NCBI GenBank assembly: GCA_041821315.1
Contig: JBGUEO010000028.1
Coordinates: forward strand, 3,987 to 67,986
Direction of reading: 5' to 3'
Origin: DIGJ01 sp041821315
Lineage (GTDB): Bacteria; Bacillota; Clostridia; Lachnospirales; Lachnospiraceae
DNA length: 64,000 nucleotides
Within the stretch, counting starts at the first letter, position 1; each line of letters begins with the position of its first letter. The notes beneath the pieces are model-generated. The model was not told the DNA's origin, did no database searches, and saw only the letters and a list, made by a program, of their open reading frames with translations. Shown here one piece after another: positions 19,690-27,297 of the stretch. A program made the position numbers and the translations under genes.

Positions 19690-20058
19690 TTGAATTTAAA
19701 AGTGTTTTATGAAAAACACAATAACACAACACTTTTTACAGAGGCATATAGCTGTGAAAACAAGGAAGAACTTGAGGCTCTTGCAAAAGCAAATAATGTG
19801 GAGCTTTCCAGTGAAGAACTTGAGAAGCTTCTTTCAATCATGAAAAACAAAACAGTTGAGCTATCAGATGATGAACTTGATGAGGTGGCAGGAGGAAAAG
19901 ATGATGGTCTAGCAAGTTTATATTTAACAGCACTATGTCCAGGAGTAAGGAATTCCAGTAATGAAGCATGTGCAGGAAAATGCCGCGATTATGTTCAATG
20001 GCTCAGCAATCAAGCCGATTCAAAACCATTTATGGCGTGTCGGTATATTCGCAGTTAA
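19690..20058 (+). CDS. Double-glycine leader peptide with Cys-rich core (5)
   Basis: 122 residues from the TTG at 19690, 9 nt after AAAGGAGG; a longer in-frame start at 19621 would run through promoter motif copy 2 and is rejected. Nif11-like leader (SCENKEELEALAKANNVELSSEELEKLL) ends ELSDDELDEVAGG. The core has CPG, then C-x10-C-x3-C-x18-C, a variant of the CPGP scaffold. Predicted substrate of the exporter encoded just upstream. Function unknown. Confidence 0.78.
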   Translation: MNLKVFYEKHNNTTLFTEAYSCENKEELEALAKANNVELSSEELEKLLSIMKNKTVELSDDELDEVAGGKDDGLASLYLTALCPGVRNSSNEACAGKCRDYVQWLSNQADSKPFMACRYIRS

Positions 20059-20085
20059 TCAAGAATAAGAAAGAGGTAGACTAAT

Positions 20086-20439
20086 ATGGAAATTGAAAAA
20101 TTATTACAAAGTCAGGGTGAAAACAAAGCGTATATTTTGAATGAAATTATGAAGTGTAAAAACGTGGAAGAACTTTTGACGCTGTCGATTGAACGTAATC
20201 TGGCAATGAATAAAGAGGAAGCAGAAAAAATTCTTCAAGAATTAACACAAAAGAACAGGGCACTTTCGGATGATGAACTTGATAATGTAGCAGGAGGAGA
20301 AGGCGAATTGATAAGTTTACGTGGAACAAGTGAATGCCCAGGACCTAATAATTGCTGTAGAGAAAAATGTATCAAATGCATGTATTGTTTTCAAATATTA
20401 ACAGAACCAGAACCTCTTGTGGCATGTTTTGGATTCTAA
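20086..20439 (+). CDS. Nif11-like leader peptide with CPGP multi-Cys core (6)
   Basis: 117 residues, ATG behind AGAGG. The leader (MKCKNVEELLTLSIERNLAMNKEEAEKIL..) ends LSDDELDNVAGG. The core GTSECPGPNNCC keeps the C-x10-C-x2-C spacing of the first three peptides and adds extra cysteines (CIKCMYC). It is separated from the preceding peptide by 27 bp, so they are co-transcribed. Predicted secreted peptide. Confidence 0.8.
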   Translation: MEIEKLLQSQGENKAYILNEIMKCKNVEELLTLSIERNLAMNKEEAEKILQELTQKNRALSDDELDNVAGGEGELISLRGTSECPGPNNCCREKCIKCMYCFQILTEPEPLVACFGF

Positions 20440-20516
20440 TAGTAAATAAAAAACAGATGATAAAACGGTGTTCGTTTGCAGACAGCACAAAACATTAGGT
20501 AATAAGGAGCTTTCAA

Positions 20517-21467
20517 ATGAATACAAAAGGTAACATTGCAGTAGTACATGGAGGAACCTCAAGTGAGAGTGCAATATCGACCAAAAATGCAGGATATATA
20601 GCAAAGGCACTTGAGGATAACGGTTACAATGTCAGCTTGCTGGACTTTAATGATAACATATATACGAATTTACAGAAAAGCAGGCCAGAATTAGTATTTG
20701 TTGCAGTACAAGGAAAAAATCATGGGGATGGGACATTACAAGCGATATGTGAGCATTTAAGACTGCCCTATACCGGTTCAAAAACTACGGCAGCAGCTAT
20801 CATCAATGATAAATGCCTATGCAAAAAGCTTTGTGCTTATCATGGGGTCAGAACGCCGGAATTTATTTATATGAACAAGGAGACCTTTCTTGAGACAAAA
20901 AGAGTGGAATTACTGGATAAAATAGAGAAAGCAATGCCCTATCCTTTTCTAGCAAAAGCGATAACGCAAGGCGGAAGTTATGGAATCGAATACATAAAAT
21001 CAAGAGACGATTATAAAAAAATAGGACAGATTTTTGATTTTGATAATGAGATAATAATTGAGCGGTTCATAAAGGGTAGCTTTGTAACAACTCCAATACT
21101 GGAAATTGAAAATGTACCAACGACATTACCAACATTAACCGGTCAAAACTTAATTGATGAGCAGGAAGATGTTATTTTGTTCAATAAAGCGTTCACCGTG
21201 TGTGAAGCGGAATTATCATATCAACAAAAGAAAGAACTAGAAAAAACTTCGATTGATGTATTCCGTTTCTTAAACGCAAAAAATTATGCACGGATTGATT
21301 ATATGATTGAGCAAGAGACAAAGTTACCATATTTTATCGAAATAAATGCAGTGCCGGGGCTAAAGCCTGAGAGTTTTTATCCCCATGCAGCAAAAAAATA
21401 TGGCATGACTTTTCGTGATTTAATTGAAGCGATTGTCCAAAATGAGTTATTGGGGGATAAAGTATGA
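20517..21467 (+). CDS. D-alanine-D-alanine ligase-like ATP-grasp enzyme
   Basis: 316 residues, ATG behind AAGGAGC. Ddl-like layout: N-terminal VVHGGTSSESAIS, KNHGDGTLQAICEHLRLPYTGS, the ATP-grasp loop AITQGGSYGIEY, and the metal/ligand motif RIDYMI..FIEINAVPGLKPESFYP. In Ddl the last motif is usually E-V-N-T-x-P-G-x-T, so this copy diverges. Its stop overlaps the SpoIIE gene start by 4 bp, tying it to the regulatory genes. It may remodel the cell wall for self-protection, or ligate another small molecule or peptide end; the sequence does not decide. Confidence 0.82.
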   Translation: MNTKGNIAVVHGGTSSESAISTKNAGYIAKALEDNGYNVSLLDFNDNIYTNLQKSRPELVFVAVQGKNHGDGTLQAICEHLRLPYTGSKTTAAAIINDKCLCKKLCAYHGVRTPEFIYMNKETFLETKRVELLDKIEKAMPYPFLAKAITQGGSYGIEYIKSRDDYKKIGQIFDFDNEIIIERFIKGSFVTTPILEIENVPTTLPTLTGQNLIDEQEDVILFNKAFTVCEAELSYQQKKELEKTSIDVFRFLNAKNYARIDYMIEQETKLPYFIEINAVPGLKPESFYPHAAKKYGMTFRDLIEAIVQNELLGDKV

Positions 21468-23572
21468 GAAATCTTAAAATAGGAACAAAGATACTGGCTA
21501 TCATTTTAATTGTATCGCTTTCCTCCTTGTTTTTTATAGCAGTTGTTTCCTATACCGAAATGCTTAATTTGACAAGGTATTCCACCGATGCTAATACACA
21601 ACTAGGTATCAATTCTTCCGAGAAATCAAAGGCTGCACTTCAAAAGCAGGCAGAAGAATATATTACTAAAATTGTAAAAGAACAAGCATTAAAATCAGAT
21701 GGCGAGCTGTCAAAGGTGCAAACTGAAATCACTTCCATGTCTGAATACCTGACGTCACTGTATGAAAATGAAACTAACTTTATAGGAAAAGAATTGTCAC
21801 TGCCTTCTGATACAGTTATGGGAGAGGCAAGTTCAAAATATATGCTGCCCCCTGGGGTTTTTCATACACCAAAGATTGACAAAGAATTACGTCTTATAAG
21901 CAATGCAGAATATATGTTTGCACCTGTTTTAAAAAATAATAATATTTTAAATAACATATACCTTGGTACAAACACAGGTATATCCTACCGGTATTCAAAA
22001 TCTAATGTTTATGATTCGGACTATGACCCAAGAAATCGAAAGTGGTACACAAGTGCAGTGGAGAGTAAGGGAATCCCCATTTGGACAGATACCTATATCG
22101 ATTCCTTTGGTTCGGTTTGCGTTACAAATGCAATCGAATTTTATGATGCAAAAGGAAAACCTAGAGGGGTTTTGGCAGCTGACATTACGTTAAAAAGTAT
22201 GCAAGATGATATCATATCCATGAAGATTGGAGAGACAGGATATTCATTTTTAATGGATGACAAGGGGAATATTATAGCACATCCTAACTATAATCAAGAT
22301 GATAATACAAATCTAAAAGATAGTGCAACTGGAGATTATCTTCAGGCAATTGAGGAAATCATGTCAAATTCTGAAGGACTGACAACGGCACATGTAGACG
22401 GAAAGCTATGCTATATTTCATATTATAAGCTGCCGACAACAAAGTGGTCATTAGCGGTTGTTGTTGAGGTTGATGAAATAATTAAACCAGCAGTTGAAGC
22501 AAAAGAACAGATCGACGGATATACCCAGGAAGCACAAGTTTATATTACGAATACTCTTAGCAGAGTATTAATCCGATTTGTAATAATTTTAGCAGTTTCA
22601 GCGATGATTATTCTGGTCTTTTCTTACCTTGTATCTAGAACAATTACAAAACCGATAAAATTACTTCTTTCAAAGGTAGTAAAAATTGGGGGAGGAGATC
22701 TTGATACAAAAATTGATGATAAGGGAAAAGACGAAATAGCAGAGCTTGCTTGTGCTTTTAATAAAATGACTATTGATTTAAAAACATACATTGTAAATAT
22801 TTCAAAAATTACAGCCGAGAAGGAACGGATTGGTACAGAGCTTTCTGTTGCAACAAAGATTCAGGCAAGTATGCTGCCGTGTATTTTTCCTGCATTCCCC
22901 GATCGAAAAGAATTTGAAATTTATGCAACGATGCTACCTGCCAAAGAGGTAGGAGGAGATTTTTATGATTTTTTCTTGGTTGATGACAATCATTTGGCAA
23001 CTGTCATAGCGGATGTATCGGGTAAGGGAGTACCGGCTGCTTTGTTCATGGTAATCGCAAAAACTCTTATAAAAAACAATGTACAGTCCGGGAAAGCACC
23101 CAAGGACGCTTTTGAGACAATAAATAATCAGCTTTGTGAAAACAATGAGGCTGCAATGTTTGTAACTTCTTTTATGGGAATTTTAGAAATCAGTACCGGA
23201 GAGTTTACTTATGTAAATGCCGGTCATAATCGTCCGCTTATAAAGAAAGCAAATGGAGAATTTGAGTGGCTGCAGGTGAAACCTGGATTTGTTCTGGCAG
23301 GTATGGAAAATATGTGCTACAAACAGGATAAGATCGTGTTAGAACAAGGGGATATTTTGTATATGTATACCGATGGGGTAACAGAAGCGGTAAATAAAAA
23401 CAATGACCTGTTTGGTGACAATAGGCTGATTGAATATATAAACCAATACAAAGACAGCAGCATAGATCAGCTGTTAGTAAATATAAAGAGCGAAATTGAT
23501 GTATTTGCAGACGGCGCAGAGCAGGCAGATGATATAACAATGCTCGCCTTAAAAATTAAAAAGGCAGGGTAG
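21464..23572 (+). CDS. Sensor SpoIIE-family PP2C phosphatase (dCache-HAMP)
   Basis: 702 residues. TM1 ~9-29, a large extracytoplasmic dCache-like domain (~45-345, with WTDTYIDSFG..TNAIEF and DDKGNIIAHPNY), TM2 ~363-387, HAMP ~385-437, a short coiled coil, and a C-terminal SpoIIE/PP2C phosphatase (GGDFYDF..IADVSGKGVPAALFM, YVNAGHNRP, LYMYTDGVTEA, QADDITML). This class dephosphorylates STAS-domain antagonists in partner-switching pathways. An RsbW-like ATPase (25458) and a STAS protein (30796) are in the same locus. It senses something outside the cell, conceivably a product of the locus. Confidence 0.9.
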   Translation: MRNLKIGTKILAIILIVSLSSLFFIAVVSYTEMLNLTRYSTDANTQLGINSSEKSKAALQKQAEEYITKIVKEQALKSDGELSKVQTEITSMSEYLTSLYENETNFIGKELSLPSDTVMGEASSKYMLPPGVFHTPKIDKELRLISNAEYMFAPVLKNNNILNNIYLGTNTGISYRYSKSNVYDSDYDPRNRKWYTSAVESKGIPIWTDTYIDSFGSVCVTNAIEFYDAKGKPRGVLAADITLKSMQDDIISMKIGETGYSFLMDDKGNIIAHPNYNQDDNTNLKDSATGDYLQAIEEIMSNSEGLTTAHVDGKLCYISYYKLPTTKWSLAVVVEVDEIIKPAVEAKEQIDGYTQEAQVYITNTLSRVLIRFVIILAVSAMIILVFSYLVSRTITKPIKLLLSKVVKIGGGDLDTKIDDKGKDEIAELACAFNKMTIDLKTYIVNISKITAEKERIGTELSVATKIQASMLPCIFPAFPDRKEFEIYATMLPAKEVGGDFYDFFLVDDNHLATVIADVSGKGVPAALFMVIAKTLIKNNVQSGKAPKDAFETINNQLCENNEAAMFVTSFMGILEISTGEFTYVNAGHNRPLIKKANGEFEWLQVKPGFVLAGMENMCYKQDKIVLEQGDILYMYTDGVTEAVNKNNDLFGDNRLIEYINQYKDSSIDQLLVNIKSEIDVFADGAEQADDITMLALKIKKAG

Positions 23573-23575
23573 CGT

Positions 23576-25477
23576 ATGGAAGCTAAAAAAAGAAAGTGGC
23601 TTGCACTGCTTACATTAGGAATCGTTTTGATTGTATTAGTTTTTTTATGGATAACAAATAAGGGACAGCCTGAGAGTATACAGCATACCCTTAATGTAAC
23701 ACTTGTTATTCTAGGTGTATTTGCAATTATTGTTCTAATGTTTTTCATTTTTTTTGGAGAACTTTTTAATGATGACGGCAGTATGCAAAAAAGCCAAATT
23801 GTTTTAATGCTCACAGCTGTGATTTGTATTATTCAAGTAACACTTGCTTTTGCAACGTATTCCTATAAACAGCTTGACTTTGAAAATGAATCCTTGCAAA
23901 AGGCAAAGGGAATCTTTACGTCCATAGAATCTGAATTATTAAACGCTGACTTTTCTATTGATGAAATAAAGATTTGTGATGAGATAAGTTCGATTTATAT
24001 TATGAATGATAAAGATATTGTTACGAATTCATCCGACAAAGCTGAAGTTGGGAAAATGAAAACGGTCAATCCATTAAAATCTTACCGTTTTCCCAATGGT
24101 AATTTAACAGTGGTAATGGATATTTCGCAAGCGTATCAAAAAAAGATGATTGGGAAAATATTTTTGGATTTGCTTACCGTACTTGCATCTTCCATTATAT
24201 TAACCATTGAACTTGTTATTTTTGCAATTAAATTTGTTGAAGATAGGTGCGAGGATAAAGAGGAAACAGAGATTAAAACTTCTTATAAAATGGTGAGTTA
24301 TGTCAGGCAAATAGCTTTTTTCTTTTACTTTTCCTCGCGTATGGCAACCACCTTTATCACGATTCTTGCAAAGAATTTAGGCGGTAGCTTCTTAGGCTTT
24401 AAAGGCAATGTGCTAGCAGGAATACCCCAATCTGCTGAATTTTTATTTACATGTGTAGCAATTTTTGCTACGTCAATCATTATTGAAAAAAAGGGGTGGA
24501 AAGTGTCCTTTGTCGGCGGACTATTCATTGTAGCACTTGGAACGCTTATGAGTGCATTTTCTTTCAATATTACATTGTTTATCTTGTCACGTGGAGTTGT
24601 TGGGCTTGGGTATGGATTTTGTTGGATGACACTTCGGAATTTTGCACTCTTTACGGAAAATAATCAGGATAAAACCATATGTTTTGCAATGCTCAATGCA
24701 GGAATTTATGCAGGAATAAATTGTGGTGCAGTCCTTGGTTCTATCCTTGCAGATATCATAGGGTATGTGCCGGTGCTTTTCATTGCTTCGGCTCTTACAA
24801 TGGCTTGTACCATAGCAGTATCAGGTCTTGAAAATGCAGTCTACCAAAAAAATGAGGCAAAAATACCAAGACATAAAAACGCAGTGAAACAAAAATATAG
24901 CGTGAAAGGTATGATAAGTGCATTTCTGTTTGTGATACTTATGATTGTACCTTCTTGTATAATAGGCTCCTTCATGGGCTATTATCTTCCAATCTATTTT
25001 ACAGGTATTGGTAAGCTGACCGCTGATATTGGACGTTCACAATTGATTTATGGATTGATAATCGTATATGCAGGACCTTATACCGTGAAATTGCTGAACA
25101 GATATCCAAACCTGTTTCGATGGAATATAATCTATAATGTGATATTTTCACTGGCACTGTTATTATTTGGACTAACAGGTGGCTTTATTGGGGCAATGGT
25201 AGCGGTTTTCACTTTGGGGATTGCTGACAGTTTTGGGTTTGTTGCACAAAATAATTATTTCTTAAATCTTAAAGTTGTCAGGGAACTTGGCGAAAGTCGT
25301 GCGTTATCCTACATTAGCATTACAAAGAAGTTGGCTGAAATGTTTGGACCTATCGCCTTTGGGTTGTCCTTTATGGGTGGAGAATTCCGCGGAGTAGCTG
25401 TGCTTGGAATTGCTTTTTTAATGGCAGCAGTACTATATTTATATGGAGGAAAAGCGTATGAAAGAATTGTTAGTTGA
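23576..25477 (+). CDS. MFS transporter with N-terminal membrane sensor-like region
   Basis: 633 residues. Before the MFS fold there are about three helices (~10-27, 41-62, 82-105), a ~95-residue extracytoplasmic segment (DFENESLQKAKGIFTSIESELL..SSIYIMNDKDIVTNSSDKAEVG) that looks like a small CACHE-type sensor, and another helix (~200-222). From ~245 a 12-helix MFS domain follows (RGVVGLGYGFCWMTLRN). The gene is sandwiched between phosphatase and anti-sigma-like genes and overlaps the latter. It could export a peptide or drug, or act as a transporter-receptor. Substrate unknown. Confidence 0.82.
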   Translation: MEAKKRKWLALLTLGIVLIVLVFLWITNKGQPESIQHTLNVTLVILGVFAIIVLMFFIFFGELFNDDGSMQKSQIVLMLTAVICIIQVTLAFATYSYKQLDFENESLQKAKGIFTSIESELLNADFSIDEIKICDEISSIYIMNDKDIVTNSSDKAEVGKMKTVNPLKSYRFPNGNLTVVMDISQAYQKKMIGKIFLDLLTVLASSIILTIELVIFAIKFVEDRCEDKEETEIKTSYKMVSYVRQIAFFFYFSSRMATTFITILAKNLGGSFLGFKGNVLAGIPQSAEFLFTCVAIFATSIIIEKKGWKVSFVGGLFIVALGTLMSAFSFNITLFILSRGVVGLGYGFCWMTLRNFALFTENNQDKTICFAMLNAGIYAGINCGAVLGSILADIIGYVPVLFIASALTMACTIAVSGLENAVYQKNEAKIPRHKNAVKQKYSVKGMISAFLFVILMIVPSCIIGSFMGYYLPIYFTGIGKLTADIGRSQLIYGLIIVYAGPYTVKLLNRYPNLFRWNIIYNVIFSLALLLFGLTGGFIGAMVAVFTLGIADSFGFVAQNNYFLNLKVVRELGESRALSYISITKKLAEMFGPIAFGLSFMGGEFRGVAVLGIAFLMAAVLYLYGGKAYERIVS

Positions 25478-25859
25478 TGCAGTGATAGACAATCTAGACA
25501 TGGTAATGGATTTTGTAAATGCAGAGCTTGAAGCGTATGAATGCGATATGAAAGTGCGGACACAGATTAGCATCGCGATGGAAGAGATTTTTGTGAATAT
25601 AGCAAATTATGCGTACAAGCCTTTCGTTGGAGGAGTTACGATACGCGTGACGGTTGGCAGTGAAATTATAATTGAGTTTGAGGATAAAGGGGTTGCATAT
25701 AATCCAATAGAAAAGATGGATCCAGATATACATAAGTCAGCAGAGGAAAGAGAAATCGGGGGTCTTGGAATATTTATGGTTAAAAAAATTATGGACAGCA
25801 TTGAATATAGGCACGTTGATAATAAAAATATTTTAATAATAAAAAAAGGAATGATATAG
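25458..25859 (+). CDS. RsbW-like serine kinase/anti-sigma ATPase
   Basis: 133 residues from ATG 25458 behind GGAGGA; an earlier in-frame ATG at 25443 overlaps that ribosome binding site. HATPase_c_2 fold: QISIAMEEIFVNIANYAY (N box), EFEDKGVAYNP (G1), REIGGLGIFMVKKIMD (G2). Such proteins phosphorylate STAS antagonists and bind sigma factors. The gene overlaps the MFS gene by 20 bp. The usual partner would be the STAS protein at 30796. The target sigma is not proven; the ECF factor at 14080 is one candidate, though RsbW proteins classically bind sigmaB-type factors. Confidence 0.87.
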   Translation: MKELLVDAVIDNLDMVMDFVNAELEAYECDMKVRTQISIAMEEIFVNIANYAYKPFVGGVTIRVTVGSEIIIEFEDKGVAYNPIEKMDPDIHKSAEEREIGGLGIFMVKKIMDSIEYRHVDNKNILIIKKGMI

Positions 25860-25874
25860 GGAAAGGCATAATTG

Positions 25875-25914
25875 AAAAGAGAGGTTTCGCAATAAGCAAA
25901 ACCTCTCTTTTTGA
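25875..25914 (+). terminator. Rho-independent terminator after the RsbW-like gene
   Basis: A 13-bp stem (25875-25887 with 25899-25911) with an 11-nt loop and a T run ends the 20.5-25.9 kb operon. It also lies downstream of the convergent minus-strand peptide gene and could serve both. Confidence 0.88.
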
Positions 25915-25948
25915 TATTTTCCATATTGAGTAATTGATACGGGATAGG

Positions 25949-26161
25949 TCAATCATTTGGACGAAATACAGAATGTCCAGTTTCGTTAAAATGTTCTTCT
26001 TCTTGTGCTTTCAATGAATAACAGCTTCCGCGAAATGATTTGCCGCAAGTGGCACAAATGTCTTCTCCATAGGAGTCGCCGTCTTCAAAATTTCCTCCCC
26101 CTGTTATGTTTTCAAGTTCATTTTCCGTAATGGAAGTAGTGCTTACAGATTTTTTTTCCAT
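25949..26161 (-). CDS. Double-glycine leader peptide with C2H2-finger-like core
   Basis: 70 residues on the minus strand, ATG behind GGAGG. Leader STTSITENELENITGG is followed by GNFEDGDSYGEDICATC. The core contains CATC-x17-H-x5-H, the spacing of a C2H2-type metal site, unlike the CPGP peptides. It is expressed from the leftward member of a divergent promoter pair whose rightward member serves the GNAT gene. Predicted exported metal-binding peptide; function unknown. Confidence 0.75.
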   Translation of the reverse strand: MEKKSVSTTSITENELENITGGGNFEDGDSYGEDICATCGKSFRGSCYSLKAQEEEHFNETGHSVFRPND

Positions 26162-26195
26162 TGCTAATCCTCCAATTATTTTTTATTTAATATTT

Positions 26196-26285
26196 AATAC
26201 GAGGTTCCGTAAAAAGTAGCTCATACTTTAAATTATGTAAAAATTAATTTTAATGTGTGAGCTACTTTTTACGGAGCCTCGTATA
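26196..26285. promoter_or_regulatory. Divergent pair of ECF-type promoter motifs (copies 3 and 4)
   Basis: A 26-bp inverted repeat (26198-26223 with 26258-26283, one mismatch) consists of two head-to-head copies of the locus motif. Plus strand: TGAGCTAC 26258-26265, 14 nt, CGTATA 26280-26285, toward the GNAT gene. Minus strand: TGAGCTAC 26223-26216, 14 nt, CGTATT 26201-26196, toward the peptide at 25949. The -35-like blocks face each other across 34 AT-rich bases. Confidence 0.78.
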
Positions 26286-26318
26286 CATAATCAATATGAA
26301 AAAATGCAGGAGTCGATT

Positions 26319-27278
26319 ATGAAAGTAAAAGAAATTACATATTATGAATACATATTTTGCTGTACCAGTTTTTCAACACCACTTTCCGATTATTATATGA
26401 AAAATGCAATTGAAAGCGGTAAAATGACGTTGTTTGCATCCTACGATGATATGGATGCTGGGAGTAGCAGACCGTTAGGCTTTTGTATTATGCACAAAAC
26501 AGGAGAGAAACAGGTAAGCCTTGATTATATCTTAGTAAAAGAAGAGAAGCGGAAGATAGGCATGGGCAGAGAATTATTGATGTCTGCAATTAAATATGCA
26601 AAAGAGCAAGGAAATTTATGCATATCAGCCCGTATCGTAAATAATACGGAAGAGAGTATTGCATTCGAAATTGCAGACAAACTTTTGTTAAATCATGGAT
26701 TTAAAATCATACAAACTTCAACCGTAGTTAGATGCGCAGTTGACAAGAATTCCTCCAAGGCATGGGATGACTTCATAGAAAAAAAAGGTGATAGTTTAAT
26801 TAAAAAAAATGAAAAAAAAGGATTTATAGTTGTTTCATTTGCAGCAGCAGGTGAGCTTATTAATGAATTAAAGAAAAGAATTGGAAGAGAATTTGCAGCA
26901 GAACTAAATCCAGATTTTTATATAGGTAATAAAGTGGATAAATTAGTTTCCGAGTTAAGTTTTATCGCTGCAAAAGATGGTATTCCAGTAGCTTTTTGTA
27001 TTGTAACAACAGTGGACGGTAAAAAAGTAATTGTTCAACAACTGTCAGTAGCACAAAAATATAAAAAAAGCGGCGTGTTTTTACTTCCACTGGTAGCATC
27101 AATAAATAAAATATTCCTTGAAAATAGGTATAGTAAGGTATCCTATACGGTATATGATACAAATAGAGAAATGAAACGTCTTGTGGAAGGATTTTTAGAA
27201 CCGCTGATTGAGAGGAGAAAAATACAAAATTTTTATAGCTATGATAGTAAAAGAAAAAATATATGTATTGATATTTGA
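26319..27278 (+). CDS. Tandem GNAT-family N-acetyltransferase
   Basis: 319 residues from ATG 26319 behind AGGAG; the longer in-frame start at 26253 lies inside the promoter repeat. The first half is a recognisable GNAT domain (LDYILVKEEKRKIGMGRELLMSAIKYAKEQG, with the R-x-x-G-x-G/A acetyl-CoA loop as RKIGMG). The second half (~170-319) repeats the fold weakly (VQQLSVAQKYKKSGVFLLPLVASI) without a clear acetyl-CoA loop. It could acetylate the peptides, giving immunity or maturation, or an unrelated amine. It is controlled by promoter motif copy 3, so it belongs to the peptide regulon. Confidence 0.8.
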   Translation: MKVKEITYYEYIFCCTSFSTPLSDYYMKNAIESGKMTLFASYDDMDAGSSRPLGFCIMHKTGEKQVSLDYILVKEEKRKIGMGRELLMSAIKYAKEQGNLCISARIVNNTEESIAFEIADKLLLNHGFKIIQTSTVVRCAVDKNSSKAWDDFIEKKGDSLIKKNEKKGFIVVSFAAAGELINELKKRIGREFAAELNPDFYIGNKVDKLVSELSFIAAKDGIPVAFCIVTTVDGKKVIVQQLSVAQKYKKSGVFLLPLVASINKIFLENRYSKVSYTVYDTNREMKRLVEGFLEPLIERRKIQNFYSYDSKRKNICIDI

Positions 27279-27297
27279 TACGGGGGAGGACTGAATT

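Noticed and set aside
12677..20439. Lanthipeptide cluster
   Set aside because: Leaders and exporter look NHLM-like, but no LanM/LanB/LanC-type gene is present and the cores are Cys-rich with few Ser/Thr placed for rings.
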